From positions 27,013,595 through 27,077,594 of the forward strand of contig OX335644.1 in NCBI GenBank assembly GCA_946894095.1: a stretch of 64,000 bases of DNA, written 5' to 3'. The stretch is from Incurvaria masculella. Its lineage: Eukaryota; Arthropoda; Insecta; Lepidoptera; Incurvariidae. Made by a program: the position numbers and the translations under genes. Of the stretch, positions 63,696 to 64,000 are shown piece by piece. The stretch's first letter is position 1. The number at the start of each line of letters is the position of its first letter. Under the pieces are notes generated by a model, which was given only the letters and a program-made list of their open reading frames with translations, was not told the origin of the DNA and searched no databases.

Positions 63696-64000
63696 GTCAT
63701 TGTCACACCAGGTGTCACGTATCGTGTTCGTGATTTTCCGGACCTAGTTTGGGAAACGGTTCTGACAACAAGGAAACCACAGTTTTGGGGATAATAAGGT
63801 TTATTTATCTTGTCTGATGATCTGGGTTGGTACGGTACAATCTGAGGGGTTGGGCTCCACTTCTGTCCTGAGCCAGCGCCCTACTCCAACCGATGGAGGA
63901 CCCGCTGGACTCTCCGTACAATAGCGAAGTTGGCTCAGGTTCCAGGTTCCACCCAGGCTTGGCTCCAATTCAGGCTTGACTCCATCCAGGTGTGACTCCA

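Overview
The window is eukaryotic nuclear DNA, most likely from an insect and probably a moth or butterfly. Three things point there. The genes have GC-rich coding exons with GT/AG introns set in AT-rich non-coding DNA. There is a (TTAGG)12 array, the insect telomere motif. The interspersed repeats (tRNA-headed SINEs, Helitrons with a CTAG end, RTE-type and CR1/Jockey-like non-LTR elements, mariner, many foldback MITEs) form a Lepidoptera-like mix. Species was not determined.

Layout. (1) 161-2769, plus strand: the last three exons of a C2H2 zinc-finger gene. (2) 3489-20171, minus strand: a M17 leucyl aminopeptidase gene. Ten coding exons join in frame to 489 residues and all expected metal and catalytic residues are present; only the first exon with the start codon is missing. 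(3) 16777-18807, minus strand: an intronless, full-length COP1-type RING/coiled-coil/WD40 ubiquitin ligase, nested on the same strand inside the 9.3-kb second visible intron of the aminopeptidase gene. (4) 27317-40149, plus strand: six exons joining exactly to 259 codons, which I read as a signal peptide, a charged disordered Ser/Glu/Lys-rich body and a GPI-anchor-like C-terminus. I do not recognise it as a named family. (5) 40480-about 45600, minus strand: a non-LTR retrotransposon with an intact 980-codon endonuclease/reverse transcriptase frame and a separate ORF1-like frame. (6) 48765 to beyond the right edge, plus strand: a BRWD/PHIP-type WD40-bromodomain gene; about 930 codons (N-terminal helices, WD40 propeller, acidic linker, start of the next domain) are in the window and the bromodomains lie outside.

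The rest is introns and intergenic DNA dominated by transposon debris, often nested. The most notable points are the nested intronless COP1 gene, two neighbouring exon duplications in the BRWD gene (62401/62496 and 62996/63103) whose phases and tiny spacing suggest mutually exclusive splicing, the unrecognised GPI-like gene, an upstream ORF two bases before the BRWD start, a TTAGG array in the loop of a large inverted repeat, and a perfect 37-bp palindrome. Nothing suggests an operon or a prokaryotic defence system. The genes are individually transcribed and share no obvious pathway, although COP1 (ubiquitin ligation) and BRWD/PHIP (a CUL4-linked chromatin reader) both work through ubiquitin ligase biology.
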